DNA of 37,220 nucleotides from assembly GCA_022340865.1 (NCBI GenBank), contig JAJDNC010000118.1:1-37220 (forward strand). Direction: 5' to 3'. The notes below the pieces were generated by a model that worked only from the letters and a program-made list of their open reading frames with translations, made no database searches and was not told where the DNA came from. This DNA comes from Gemmatimonadota bacterium (GTDB lineage: Bacteria; Gemmatimonadota; Gemmatimonadetes; Longimicrobiales; Gaopeijiaceae). Positions within the stretch are counted from its first letter, which is position 1. The number at the start of each line of letters is the position of its first letter. Positions 16,510 to 24,438 of this stretch are shown one piece after another. The translations under genes and the position numbers were made by a program.

Positions 16510-17499
16510 ATGGCGAACGTACTCGCCTTCGCTGAGCAGAGGAACGGAGAGATCGGGGGCCCCGCCCGGGAGACGACGAGCGTCGCGGCGCGCGTCGCGT
16601 CGAGTCTCGGGGGAGAGGCACACGCCCTGGTGATCGGAGGACCGGGCACGGGAGCGAAGGCTGCCGACCTCGGCCGCTACGGGGCCGCTGTGATCGCCGC
16701 GGCGGAGCACGAAGCCCTCCAGGACTACAATCCGGACGGATACGTCAAGGTCGTCGTGGATCGGGTTCGTGACGGCGCATACGATGCGGTCATATTTCCG
16801 GCCACCACCCTGGGAAAGGACCTCGCACCGCGAGTGGCGGCGCTTCTCGACGTGCCGCTGGCCGGTGACGTCACCCAGCTCGACGTGGAGGGCGGCGCCC
16901 TGAGCGTGGTCCGCCCGATTTACGCGGGCAAGGCCTTCGCCCACCTGACCCTGAACGCGAAGCCCGCCCTGGTGTCCATCCGTCCCAACGTCTTCCAGGC
17001 GGCGGAGAACGCCGCTGCGGGGACGGTGGAGACGTACTCTGCGGAGGTGGATCCGGGGAGTTGGGGCGTGCGCGTCCTCGAGCGCAAGGCGGCGGGCGAG
17101 GGAGCGCTGGACGTGGCGGAAGCCACCATCATCGTATCCGGTGGCCGGGGCATGAAGGACCCCTCCAACTGGCCCCTTCTCGAGGGACTGAGTGATGCCA
17201 TCGGAGAAGGGGTGGCGCTGGGGGCGTCGAGGGCCGTCGTGGACGCGGGTTGGAGGCCCCATGGAGAGCAGGTGGGGCAGACCGGCAAGACGGTGTCACC
17301 CAAGCTGTACTTCGCCATCGGCATCTCCGGGGCGATCCAGCACCTCGCCGGCATGCGCACGTCGAAGACCATCGTGGCGGTGAACAAGGACCCCGACGCG
17401 CCCATCTTCAACGTGGCCGACTACGGGATCGTGGGCGACCTGTTCGACGTGGTTCCCCGGCTCACGGACGAGATCAAGGCGCTGAAGGCGAAGGGGTGA
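16510..17499 (+). CDS. etfA: Electron transfer flavoprotein alpha subunit
   Basis: The 329-residue subunit carries FAD. The N-terminal domain (about 1-190) is the EtfA Rossmann-like part. The C-terminal FAD domain has IIVSGGRGMKDPSNWPLLEGL and GASRAVVDAGWRPHGEQVGQTGKTVSPKLYFAIGISGAIQHLAGM. It continues with VNKDPDAPIFNVADYGIVGDLFDVVPRL, all textbook motifs. ATG 16510 is preceded by GGGAGTGAAGAGC. It is shorter-looking at the N-terminus than bifurcating EtfA proteins and has no extra ferredoxin domain, so a conventional, non-bifurcating ETF is the simpler reading. A strong hairpin ends the unit. Confidence 0.94.
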   Translation: MANVLAFAEQRNGEIGGPARETTSVAARVASSLGGEAHALVIGGPGTGAKAADLGRYGAAVIAAAEHEALQDYNPDGYVKVVVDRVRDGAYDAVIFPATTLGKDLAPRVAALLDVPLAGDVTQLDVEGGALSVVRPIYAGKAFAHLTLNAKPALVSIRPNVFQAAENAAAGTVETYSAEVDPGSWGVRVLERKAAGEGALDVAEATIIVSGGRGMKDPSNWPLLEGLSDAIGEGVALGASRAVVDAGWRPHGEQVGQTGKTVSPKLYFAIGISGAIQHLAGMRTSKTIVAVNKDPDAPIFNVADYGIVGDLFDVVPRLTDEIKALKAKG

Positions 17500-17527
17500 C
17501 TTCGTCCTTCCGATGAGGCGCGGAGGG

Positions 17528-17552
17528 CGCTCCGGGGCACGGCCCCGGAGCG
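17528..17552. terminator. Bidirectional intrinsic terminator between etfA and the M23 gene
   Basis: A perfect 10-base stem (CGCTCCGGGG at 17528-17537, CCCCGGAGCG at 17543-17552) surrounds a 5-base loop and is followed by a pyrimidine tract with several T. It stands in the 65-base gap between two convergent genes and can serve both. Confidence 0.75.
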
Positions 17553-17564
17553 TTCCCTCTTCTC

Positions 17565-18005
17565 TCAGGGAAACCCGCCGAGAAGGGGCACGGGATCGAC
17601 CTCCCGACCCCAGCGCCATATCTCGAAGTGAAGGCTGGGGCCGGTGGCGTCGCCGGAGCTTCCGCTCAATCCCACCACCTCGCCCCCGGCCACCTTCTCG
17701 CCGGCGTGCACACGGATCACGGAAAGGTGGGCGTATACGCTGAGCACTCCTCCTCCGTGGTCCAGCCACACCACGTTCCCGTAGCCCCGCTGTACGCCGG
17801 CGAAGCGAACCCGGCCATCGGCCATGGCGTGTACCGGCGTTCCCGTGGGAACGGCGATGTCGACGCCACGGTGGATCTCCGGGCGGATGCCGCGGAAGCG
17901 CAGACCGTAGGGAGAAGTCAGCGGTCCGTGAACGGGCCACCGGGGAATGGTGCAGCCGCCCGCTACCGCGACGAGCGCGAGGGCGAGCCAGCGTGCCCCG
18001 CTCAC
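17565..18005 (-). CDS. M23-family (LytM/NlpD-like) peptidase-fold lipoprotein
   Basis: A short exported protein (146 residues): hydrophobic signal, a possible lipobox VAGGC (Cys18), then an M23 fold. Zinc ligands are visible as H45-R-G-V-D49 and the last His126 (SLHFEIW). The YAHLS His93 is present too. The first His of the usual HxH motif is Ser124, encoded by AGC, so one of the two catalytic histidines is missing. Such proteins may bind murein or activate amidases instead of cutting. GTG 18005 overlaps the moeA stop as GTGA and is preferred; ATG 18041 would overlap moeA by 40 bases. It is the last gene of a minus-strand unit. Confidence 0.85.
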   Translation of the reverse strand: MSGARWLALALVAVAGGCTIPRWPVHGPLTSPYGLRFRGIRPEIHRGVDIAVPTGTPVHAMADGRVRFAGVQRGYGNVVWLDHGGGVLSVYAHLSVIRVHAGEKVAGGEVVGLSGSSGDATGPSLHFEIWRWGREVDPVPLLGGFP

Positions 18006-19333
18006 TTGTCGGCGTCCCCTCTTTCGCCCAGGTCGCCGCATCTTCGAGGGACATCCTCGAGGAGGATCACGTCCAGCTCCTCCCCGGCAGGCACCACGCC
18101 CCGTCCCTCGGGGACCACCGCCAGTCCGTCCGCGTCGGCCAGGCCACGCACCAGGCCGGAGCCCTGGGGTCCCGTGAGCTTGACGGTGGGTGGCTGCTTC
18201 CTCCCGTCGACGGACACTCTGTTGAAGAGGGTGAGCCCTTCCGCCCCTGCGATGTCCTCGCCCGCCCGGCACCTGAGGATGCGGCGCTGCACACGACGGT
18301 GACCTCCCGCCGTCAACAGGAACGGCCTCACGAAGATCTCGAAGGTGACGAACGCGGATGCGGGGTTGCCCGGAAGTCCGAACACCGGTCGCCGTCCGTC
18401 GGCGACCGGCAACCACCCGAAGCTGAACGGGCCTCCGGGGCGCATGCGTACCCGCCAGAAGTCCTGCTCGAAGCCGGCGTCGTCCAGGACCCTCTTCACC
18501 AGGTCCGCCTCACCCATCGACGCGCCCCCGACGGTGACCAGGACGTCCGCCTCAAGAGCCCGCTTCATGGCCGCGGCCAGAGCTTCCCGCTCATCCGGGA
18601 CTGGACCCATGACGACCGGGATGCCTCCCGCCGCCCACACCGCCGCGGCGAGCATGGGGCCGTTGGACTCCGGCACTCCAGCGCCTGACCGCACGTCGTC
18701 GTACCGCCGCGGTGGACGCAGCTCGTCGCCGGTGGCCAGGATGGCCACCGTGAGCCGGCCGTGCACCACGGCGTCGCCGCGCCCGAGGGCGGCCAGCACC
18801 GCTACGGTGCCCGGAGTCACGGTGCATCCCGACTCCAGCACGAGCTCGCCCGGCCGCATGTCCTGCCCTGCGGGGCGGACGTTCTGGCCCCGGTCCCGGT
18901 CCCGGAGGACCCGCACCCGCCCGGGCTGTGCCTCCTCGTCCGTGTCCTCGCGCCGCACCACCGAGTCCGCTCCCTCGGGAAGCGGGGCTCCCGTCATGAT
19001 GCGCACGGCCTCACCGGCCCCCACCCGGGCGGAGGGCACGTCTCCAGCCCGGAGCAGTCCGGTCACATCCAGCACGATGGGGTGGGAAGGCGTCGCGCCG
19101 TCGACGTCGTCACCGCGCACGGCGTAGCCATCCATGGCACTGTTGTCCCACGGCGGGAGTGTCACGGTGGCCCGCAGATCCTCCGCCAGAGCCCTTCCGA
19201 GCGTTTCCGGGAGAGGCACCCGCTCGGGGACGGCTCGAACCGCCGACGCCGCCTGCAGCACCCTCGTTCGGGCCTCGTCGACGCCGAGCCAGTCGGCGGT
19301 GCGAATCTCGAAGTCCGGCCTGACGACAGTCAC
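18002..19333 (-). CDS. moeA: Molybdopterin molybdenumtransferase
   Basis: MoeA inserts molybdate into adenylylated molybdopterin in molybdenum cofactor synthesis. The 443 residues show LPPWDNSAMDGYAVRG, RIMTGAPLPEGADSVVRREDT, TPGTVAVLAALG, LATGDEL, TVGGASMGEADLVKRVL and FGLPGNPASAFVTFEIFVRP. The C-terminal MoeA domain IV is complete. The start is GTG 19333 with GGGGAG about eight bases upstream; upstream in-frame sequence has no family similarity and lies inside the next gene. Neither mogA nor other moa genes are here, nor a recognisable molybdoenzyme, so the cofactor must be used by genes elsewhere. The gene lies 13 bases after the beta-barrel gene. Confidence 0.94.
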   Translation of the reverse strand: MTVVRPDFEIRTADWLGVDEARTRVLQAASAVRAVPERVPLPETLGRALAEDLRATVTLPPWDNSAMDGYAVRGDDVDGATPSHPIVLDVTGLLRAGDVPSARVGAGEAVRIMTGAPLPEGADSVVRREDTDEEAQPGRVRVLRDRDRGQNVRPAGQDMRPGELVLESGCTVTPGTVAVLAALGRGDAVVHGRLTVAILATGDELRPPRRYDDVRSGAGVPESNGPMLAAAVWAAGGIPVVMGPVPDEREALAAAMKRALEADVLVTVGGASMGEADLVKRVLDDAGFEQDFWRVRMRPGGPFSFGWLPVADGRRPVFGLPGNPASAFVTFEIFVRPFLLTAGGHRRVQRRILRCRAGEDIAGAEGLTLFNRVSVDGRKQPPTVKLTGPQGSGLVRGLADADGLAVVPEGRGVVPAGEELDVILLEDVPRRCGDLGERGDADK

Positions 19334-19346
19334 CGGGTGACTCCCC

Positions 19347-20042
19347 TCAGAAGCGGAGGACCGTGGAGAGCGTGAGCTGATAACCGTTGGCCCACTCGCT
19401 CTTCGCCACGGACACGAAGCCCAGCGTGGGGTCGGTGAATCCGGGCGGCGTTTTGAGCTTCCACAGGGAGAACAGCGCGTCCCCACGGAAGGCCAGCCGG
19501 TGGGAGACCATCCACCGCACTCCGCCTCCCATGGTCCCGATGAAGCTCCTGCCGAAGTTGAACCGGCTCGAGGCGGCCACGAGCGAATCGGCAGGTTGCG
19601 AGCCGTCGATGTCGAACACAACCCCGCCCCCCATCACGACAAACGGCGCCAGGTCGTGCCAGGTGCGGTTCCCCGTGAGCGAGAATCGCAACCGGCCCTC
19701 CACGGTGCCCAGAAGCGTGTTGGCGGTTCCCACGCGGCGGTTTCCGGCGGCGTGGCTGGGATCGATGATGTCTCGCGTGCCCTTGATCCCGGTCACCACC
19801 GCCTCCAGGCCGATGGGGCCCGAGAAGTCGATGCCCCACCGCACCCCCACGACCGTTCCTCCCGACGGGCCGTACCCGAATCGCCCCGCGTTCACCGACG
19901 ACGTGCCGAGGATCAACCCGAGCCCCTGTCGCGTGTCGATGTACCGGTACGGAGAGGGGATGACCTGGGCCCGCGCCAGAACGGGCGCGAGAATCAGTGG
20001 GACCAGAAGGCCGAGCGCTCGAATCGGGATCCGCGCGTTCAT
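19347..20042 (-). CDS. Predicted outer-membrane beta-barrel protein
   Basis: The 231-residue protein has a signal peptide (about 1-25, cleavage near ARAQ). Alternating polar/hydrophobic strands rich in Gly and aromatic residues follow (for example WGIDFSGPIGLEAVVTGI, LAPFVVMGGGVVFDI, LAFRGDALFSLWKL). It ends YQLTLSTVLRF: a C-terminal Phe after an amphipathic strand, the signal read by the BAM complex. Eight strands, as in OmpW/OmpA-barrel proteins, would fit the length. ATG 20042 is the natural start. It leads the unit with moeA and the M23 protein. No specific family is recognised and no substrate can be inferred. Confidence 0.75.
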   Translation of the reverse strand: MNARIPIRALGLLVPLILAPVLARAQVIPSPYRYIDTRQGLGLILGTSSVNAGRFGYGPSGGTVVGVRWGIDFSGPIGLEAVVTGIKGTRDIIDPSHAAGNRRVGTANTLLGTVEGRLRFSLTGNRTWHDLAPFVVMGGGVVFDIDGSQPADSLVAASSRFNFGRSFIGTMGGGVRWMVSHRLAFRGDALFSLWKLKTPPGFTDPTLGFVSVAKSEWANGYQLTLSTVLRF

Positions 20043-20209
20043 GGAGGAAAGGCGCTCCTCTCCCAAGAGGGGTTCGTGATTGACCTGCTTCGGCGCCACG
20101 GGCAGATTGAGGCCGTCACCGACCTCGTCCGTGACCGGAGCGGTTCGGTGGCCGCTCCGGACCCGGACGCTCCATGTAACACTCTCCGAGGCCGATCGTT
20201 TCAGCATCC

Positions 20210-21271
20210 ATGGCATTCCTTCGCCAGACCTCGCTCCTCCTGCTGACCATGGGTGCGGCGTGGACCTGGTTGCCGGCGTTCGCGGCCGGGCAGGCCGGCA
20301 CCACCGAGGGCACCGAGGGCACCGTGGGCACCGCGGAGAACTTCCGGAAGGACCCCAACGGCCAGGTCCTGGCCCGCCTGCAGCCGGGCACACCTGTATC
20401 CATCGTTGGCCATCAGGGCAAGTGGCTGGAAGCCGTGGTGGAGGGGTGGGTCTGGTCGCGCTCCCTGCAGGTGGTGAAGCGGGAGGGCTTCGACCTGGTG
20501 GTCTCCGCGTCCGGCGGGGATAACCTGCGTCGGGAGCCCTCCGGCGACGTCCTGGGCCACCTCGCCCGGGGGATGCTTCTCCGTCAGGTGGACCAGAAGC
20601 CTGGCTGGATACATGTGCGGCGGCAGGGGTGGATCTGGGCGGCCTCGGTGAAGGAGTCCGCCGGGGCGGGGAGCGGGGGCGGGCCGGGTCCCGCACGTAA
20701 GGAGCAGCCGGCGCCGCCTTCCACCCGGACGGCGGCCACACGCCCGGGAGGCGTCACCACGGCAGGGAGCGGCGGAGTCGCCATCCTCGCCGCACCCGGT
20801 GGCGACACGGTGGGCCGGGCCACCCCCGGGACCGAGCTGCAGGTGGTCGCGCGGCACGGAGAATGGGCGCGAGTCCGTCTGGAAGGGTGGACGTGGATGT
20901 CCGGGGGCGACAGCGCGACCGCCTCCACCGACTCGACCCAGGTCCTTACTCCGGCGGAGCTCGCCCGCCGGCCGCAGGCATTCCGGGGCAGGATGGTGTC
21001 CTGGGAGCTGCAGTTCATCTCCCTGGAGCACGCGGAGAAGGTGCGTACCGACTTCTTCCAGGGAGAGCCGTTCCTGCTGACCCGCTTCGGAGGCCCCGGT
21101 GGACCGTTCGTCTATGTCGCGGTGCCGACCACCCGCGTGGACGAGATGCGGGGTCTCATTCCGCTGGAGCGCATCAAGGTGACGGGTCGGGTCCGCACGG
21201 GAGCGTCGTCGCTCACCGGTGCGCCCATCATCGATCTGGTCTCCCTGGAGCGAACCGGGAAGTCGCCGTGA
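20210..21271 (+). CDS. Secreted protein with three SH3-like (SH3b) domains
   Basis: A signal peptide (about 1-28) precedes 353 residues with three tandem SH3b-like repeats: about 45-88, 105-147 and 195-230. Each has the pattern of a short strand, a 'G..L..L..GT' turn, then 'W..V...GW.W'. Two linkers are Gly/Pro/Thr/Ser rich, and the first is a small simple repeat (GT-x units at about 30-42). The last 110 residues form a separate unrecognised domain. SH3b domains usually bind cell wall or protein ligands. The TGA overlaps the start of the downstream peptidase gene (TGATG), so the two products are probably made together. The 168-base gap upstream is divergent with the beta-barrel gene; I could not fix a promoter there. 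Confidence 0.78.
   Translation: MAFLRQTSLLLLTMGAAWTWLPAFAAGQAGTTEGTEGTVGTAENFRKDPNGQVLARLQPGTPVSIVGHQGKWLEAVVEGWVWSRSLQVVKREGFDLVVSASGGDNLRREPSGDVLGHLARGMLLRQVDQKPGWIHVRRQGWIWAASVKESAGAGSGGGPGPARKEQPAPPSTRTAATRPGGVTTAGSGGVAILAAPGGDTVGRATPGTELQVVARHGEWARVRLEGWTWMSGGDSATASTDSTQVLTPAELARRPQAFRGRMVSWELQFISLEHAEKVRTDFFQGEPFLLTRFGGPGGPFVYVAVPTTRVDEMRGLIPLERIKVTGRVRTGASSLTGAPIIDLVSLERTGKSP
20297..20332 (+). repeat. Short imperfect GGCACC repeat in a linker
   Basis: GGCACC begins at 20297, 20309, 20318 and 20327, the last three spaced by nine bases. It encodes a Gly-Thr-x linker right after the signal peptide of the SH3b protein. A low-complexity coding repeat that could vary in length between strains. 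Confidence 0.6.
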
Positions 21272-23424
21272 TGCGCGTGCTCCGGGGCTCGGTCCTGGTG
21301 GGCGCACTCGCTGCGGGCGCCTTCCTCTGGGGGTGTGGGGAATCTCCGTCCGCACCGGCGTTCCCGGAGGTCGAGACGGTGGTTGCGGGGGGCGACGCCC
21401 AGTACGGCACCGCCGGGCAGCTCCTGGAGACGCCTCTGCACGCCGTGGTACGCAGCACGGCCAGCGGGGAGGGACAGGCCGAGGTGACGGTGCTCTGGAG
21501 CGTGGAGGACGGCGATGCCACGTTGGCCGGAAGCGCCGCCGCGGTCACGGATTCCACCGGGTCGACGTATGCGAGGCTGCGTCTCGGCGCATCCCCGGGG
21601 GAGGTCCGTGTCCGGGTCACCGTCCAGAAGCAGCAGAGCGCATGGACCGAGTTCCACGCGTTCCTGGTGGAGGCGCCCCAGCTCTCGAGCCTGTCGGCGA
21701 CGTCGGCGAACGCGGGTGACACCATCACGCTGAGCGGGAGCAACTTCAGCCCCATCGCCGATCAGGATGTCGCCCTCTTTTCGGGAATCCGTGGACGCGT
21801 CGTGACGGCCACGACCACCGAGCTCCATGTCGAAGTGCCGCCCTGCCTTCCGGCCAGGACCGTGGAGGTCACGGTTCGGCTCGGTGCCGTGGCGAGCCAG
21901 GGTATCGCCCTCGCGGTGGCGAAGGGGGGCGACGTCACCAACCTCGACGTGGCCGGATCCCTCGATGTGGACGATCCTACGGGACTCTCTTGCGTCCAGC
22001 TGTCGGGAGCGGGAGGCGCCCGGTATCTCGTCGTCGCCCTGTCGGCGTCCACCGTCGGGGCGGCCGAGTATGGGTACACCCTCACGGGACTGGCGTCTCC
22101 GACGGCGCCGACGCCTGTGGCTACCCAAGCCGCGCGGCGATCCGCGGTGGCGGCGAATACGGCCGACTTCGCGCAGGCGTTCGAAGAGGGGATCAGGGAC
22201 AGCGAGGCGGGGCTCGTCCGGGGCGGCGCGCCGCCCGCCACCGCGACGACGCTGCGGGCGGCACCGAGCCTCGTGCCGGCCGTCGGCGACCGCCGCTCGT
22301 TCAAGGTGCTCAACTCCGCGGGGGGCTTCGACGACGTCATGGCCGTGGCGAGGTACGTGGGAAGCCATGGCGCTCTCTATGTCGACGAGACGGCCCCGCA
22401 GGGCGGCCTGCAACCCAGTGATCTGGATACGCTCGCCGCGGAGTTCGACGAGGTGATCTACCCCACCGTGACCGGCGTCTTCGGGATGCCCTCGGACATC
22501 GACGGCAACGGCAGGGTCATCATCCTCTTCACACCAGCCGTGAACCGCCTCACGCCCCGCGGAAGCGACAGCTTCGTCGGGGGCTTCTTCTATGGACTCG
22601 ATCTGCTGGACCAATCGGGGAGCAACCGTGGCGAGGTCTTCTACGCCCTGGTCCCCGATCCGACGGGGGTGTATTCCGATCCACGCCCGACGGACAAGGT
22701 GATGGGGGTGATCCCGGCGATCCTGGCGCACGAGTTCCAGCACATGGTGCATTTCAACCAGAGGGTGCTCAAGCTGGGTGCGTCCAACGTCGAAGCCCTC
22801 TGGCTCTCCGAGGGATTGGCGCAGATGTCCGAGGAGCTGGTGGCCCAGGCGTACGCGGCGCTGGGCGACTCCGCGGGCGTCGCGCGTCACCGAGAGGGGA
22901 ATCGCACCCGCGCCCGGGACTTCCTCAGCGACCCGAGCGCGGTGAGCCTCATCGTCACCACGGGCAAGGGGTCGCTGGCGGAACGGGGCGCGGGCTGGCT
23001 TCACGTCCTCTACCTGTGGGACCGGGGAGGTGGAAACGACATCCTGCGCCGTCTGACGCAGACGACCCTCACGGGAACGGCCAACGTCACCGCGGTGATG
23101 GGTGTTCCGTGGCTCGATCTGATCTCGGACTGGGAGTCTGCGCTCTATCTGGACGACCTTGGACCCAACGCCTTCCCATACGAGTATCCCCATGTGAATC
23201 TCCGTGACCTGCTGAAGGTGGACGGCACCGGCTACCCGCTGGATCCGGAGACCCTCGGGGGCACGGACTTCACCCGGGCGGGATCGCTGAGGTCGTCGTC
23301 GGCCCGTCAGTACATCGTAGTGCCGCCGTCCGGCGGCTCGTTGACCCTGCGACTGGGTGGCGGAGCGGGAGGTGATGCTCCGGACGCAGCGAAGCTCAGG
23401 CTGCGGATCGTGCGTCTCTCCTGA
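21271..23424 (+). CDS. Exported M30-like zinc metallopeptidase lipoprotein with Ig-like and IPT/TIG domains
   Basis: The 717-residue protein has a lipobox FLWGC (Cys22). Next come an Ig-like region (about 35-130), an IPT/TIG-type domain (about 132-205, SATSANAGDTITLSGSNF) and a region resembling a pre-peptidase C-terminal (PPC-like) domain (about 215-275). The catalytic part contains HEFQH (487-491) and WLSEG, whose Glu514 is the likely third zinc ligand. That layout resembles hyicolysin-like M30 peptidases. ADIDGNG-type acidic motifs (DIDGNGRV, about 410) may bind calcium. ATG 21271 overlaps the SH3b gene stop. It is probably anchored to a membrane and faces outward; the substrate is unknown. 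Confidence 0.85.
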   Translation: MRVLRGSVLVGALAAGAFLWGCGESPSAPAFPEVETVVAGGDAQYGTAGQLLETPLHAVVRSTASGEGQAEVTVLWSVEDGDATLAGSAAAVTDSTGSTYARLRLGASPGEVRVRVTVQKQQSAWTEFHAFLVEAPQLSSLSATSANAGDTITLSGSNFSPIADQDVALFSGIRGRVVTATTTELHVEVPPCLPARTVEVTVRLGAVASQGIALAVAKGGDVTNLDVAGSLDVDDPTGLSCVQLSGAGGARYLVVALSASTVGAAEYGYTLTGLASPTAPTPVATQAARRSAVAANTADFAQAFEEGIRDSEAGLVRGGAPPATATTLRAAPSLVPAVGDRRSFKVLNSAGGFDDVMAVARYVGSHGALYVDETAPQGGLQPSDLDTLAAEFDEVIYPTVTGVFGMPSDIDGNGRVIILFTPAVNRLTPRGSDSFVGGFFYGLDLLDQSGSNRGEVFYALVPDPTGVYSDPRPTDKVMGVIPAILAHEFQHMVHFNQRVLKLGASNVEALWLSEGLAQMSEELVAQAYAALGDSAGVARHREGNRTRARDFLSDPSAVSLIVTTGKGSLAERGAGWLHVLYLWDRGGGNDILRRLTQTTLTGTANVTAVMGVPWLDLISDWESALYLDDLGPNAFPYEYPHVNLRDLLKVDGTGYPLDPETLGGTDFTRAGSLRSSSARQYIVVPPSGGSLTLRLGGGAGGDAPDAAKLRLRIVRLS

Positions 23425-23519
23425 CCCGTGAAGACGGCTCCGGGCCTGAATCTTCTCCGGGGACCCGCCGTAGGGACGATAGTCGAAACCGAGGACATCA
23501 TCTGCTCGGACAGACCCGA

Positions 23520-24296
23520 ATGCGTTGCTCGACCTGTGGTGAGAACCTGGAGCCGGGGACCATCCAGTGTCCCACGTGCGGCACCGCGACCCCAGTGGGG
23601 ATGGTGCTCACCCGCCCGGCCGGCGTACGCCGCTGCCCTCGCTGCTCGTATCAGGGCGAGGGAATCCCGTACTTCAGGAGGGCCGGGCACGTCGGGCTCC
23701 TCGTGGGGGTCTCCCTCATCACCTACGGGTTCGGTGGCCTCATCTACTGGCTGGCACGCCGGAAGCACCTGATCTGCCCCCGGTGCGGGCTCAGCTGGGA
23801 ACATGCCTCGCGGGCTCTGGCCCTCACCGGACCCGAGCCTCAGCGCCGCGCGGCGGAAACCCAGGTGGCCGACGAGCCACTTCCGAGGAGCGGGATCGGG
23901 CGCCGGGTGGTGGGTACGATCATGGTGCTGGGTGCGACGGCCCTCGTCCTCGCAGGGATCTTCACGCAAACGGCACCGGCGCTGGCGGTGGGGGGCGTCA
24001 TCGGGGCCGTCGGCTCGCTCTCGTTCTACTGGGGATGGACTGGGCAACAGGAGCGAAGAAAGGCCATCATGCAGGGACTGCAGCGCAGAATCCTGCGTCT
24101 GGCCACCGCCAAAGAGGGCACCTTGACCGTGACGGAGGTGGCGGCCGAGCTCAACCTGTCCCTTCCGGCGGCCGAGAAGATCCTCACCTCGATGGACGAT
24201 GGATTCCGTGTCCGGTCCGAGATCTCCAGGGAGGGGGTTCTCTACTACGAGTTTCCCGAGGTCCTCCACCGCAAGGAGTTGGGTCCGGGGGGCTGA
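23520..24296 (+). CDS. Membrane protein with N-terminal zinc ribbons and C-terminal winged-helix
   Basis: The 258-residue protein has CSTCGENLEPGTIQCPTCG (3-21), then RRCPRCS and ICPRCG, giving two zinc-ribbon-like sites, the second split around a membrane segment. Hydrophobic segments lie at about 58-76, 132-150 and 153-170. The C-terminal 75 residues (from about 180) form a probable winged helix: ILRLATAKEGTLTVTEVAAELNLSLPAAEKILTSM followed by a wing VLYYEFPEV. The order suggests a membrane-tethered DNA-binding or scaffold protein. ATG 23520 has only a weak upstream SD. No family name is offered. It is 95 bases after the peptidase gene and may be read from its own promoter. Confidence 0.72.
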   Translation: MRCSTCGENLEPGTIQCPTCGTATPVGMVLTRPAGVRRCPRCSYQGEGIPYFRRAGHVGLLVGVSLITYGFGGLIYWLARRKHLICPRCGLSWEHASRALALTGPEPQRRAAETQVADEPLPRSGIGRRVVGTIMVLGATALVLAGIFTQTAPALAVGGVIGAVGSLSFYWGWTGQQERRKAIMQGLQRRILRLATAKEGTLTVTEVAAELNLSLPAAEKILTSMDDGFRVRSEISREGVLYYEFPEVLHRKELGPGG

Positions 24297-24317
24297 CGTC
24301 CCCGTCGCGCGGAGCCC

Positions 24318-24345
24318 GTCGGGTCGCCGAAAGCGCCAGCCCGAC
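24318..24345 (+). terminator. Possible intrinsic terminator after the zinc-ribbon gene
   Basis: GTCGGG (24318-24323) pairs with CCCGAC (24340-24345), with an inner CGC/GCG closing a CGAAA loop and mismatches between. TCCTTCCTCC follows. It would separate the zinc-ribbon gene from the TPR gene. Confidence 0.35.
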
Positions 24346-24438
24346 TCCTTCCTCCACGGGCCCCCGGATCGTTGTGCCGAGGTGCCGGGCGGGCTTACTT
24401 TGAAAGGGGCTCCCGACAAGGTACCCGCTACCGACCAT

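Noticed and set aside
16510..17499. Electron-bifurcating ETF
   Set aside because: There is no ferredoxin domain, no bcd-like or fixCX neighbour, and both subunits have ordinary length.
21112..23193. A 693-residue open frame on the minus strand
   Set aside because: It is antisense to the M30-like peptidase gene, which has a lipobox, a HEFQH site and a TGATG junction. The antisense translation is Arg/His/Gly-rich with no motif.
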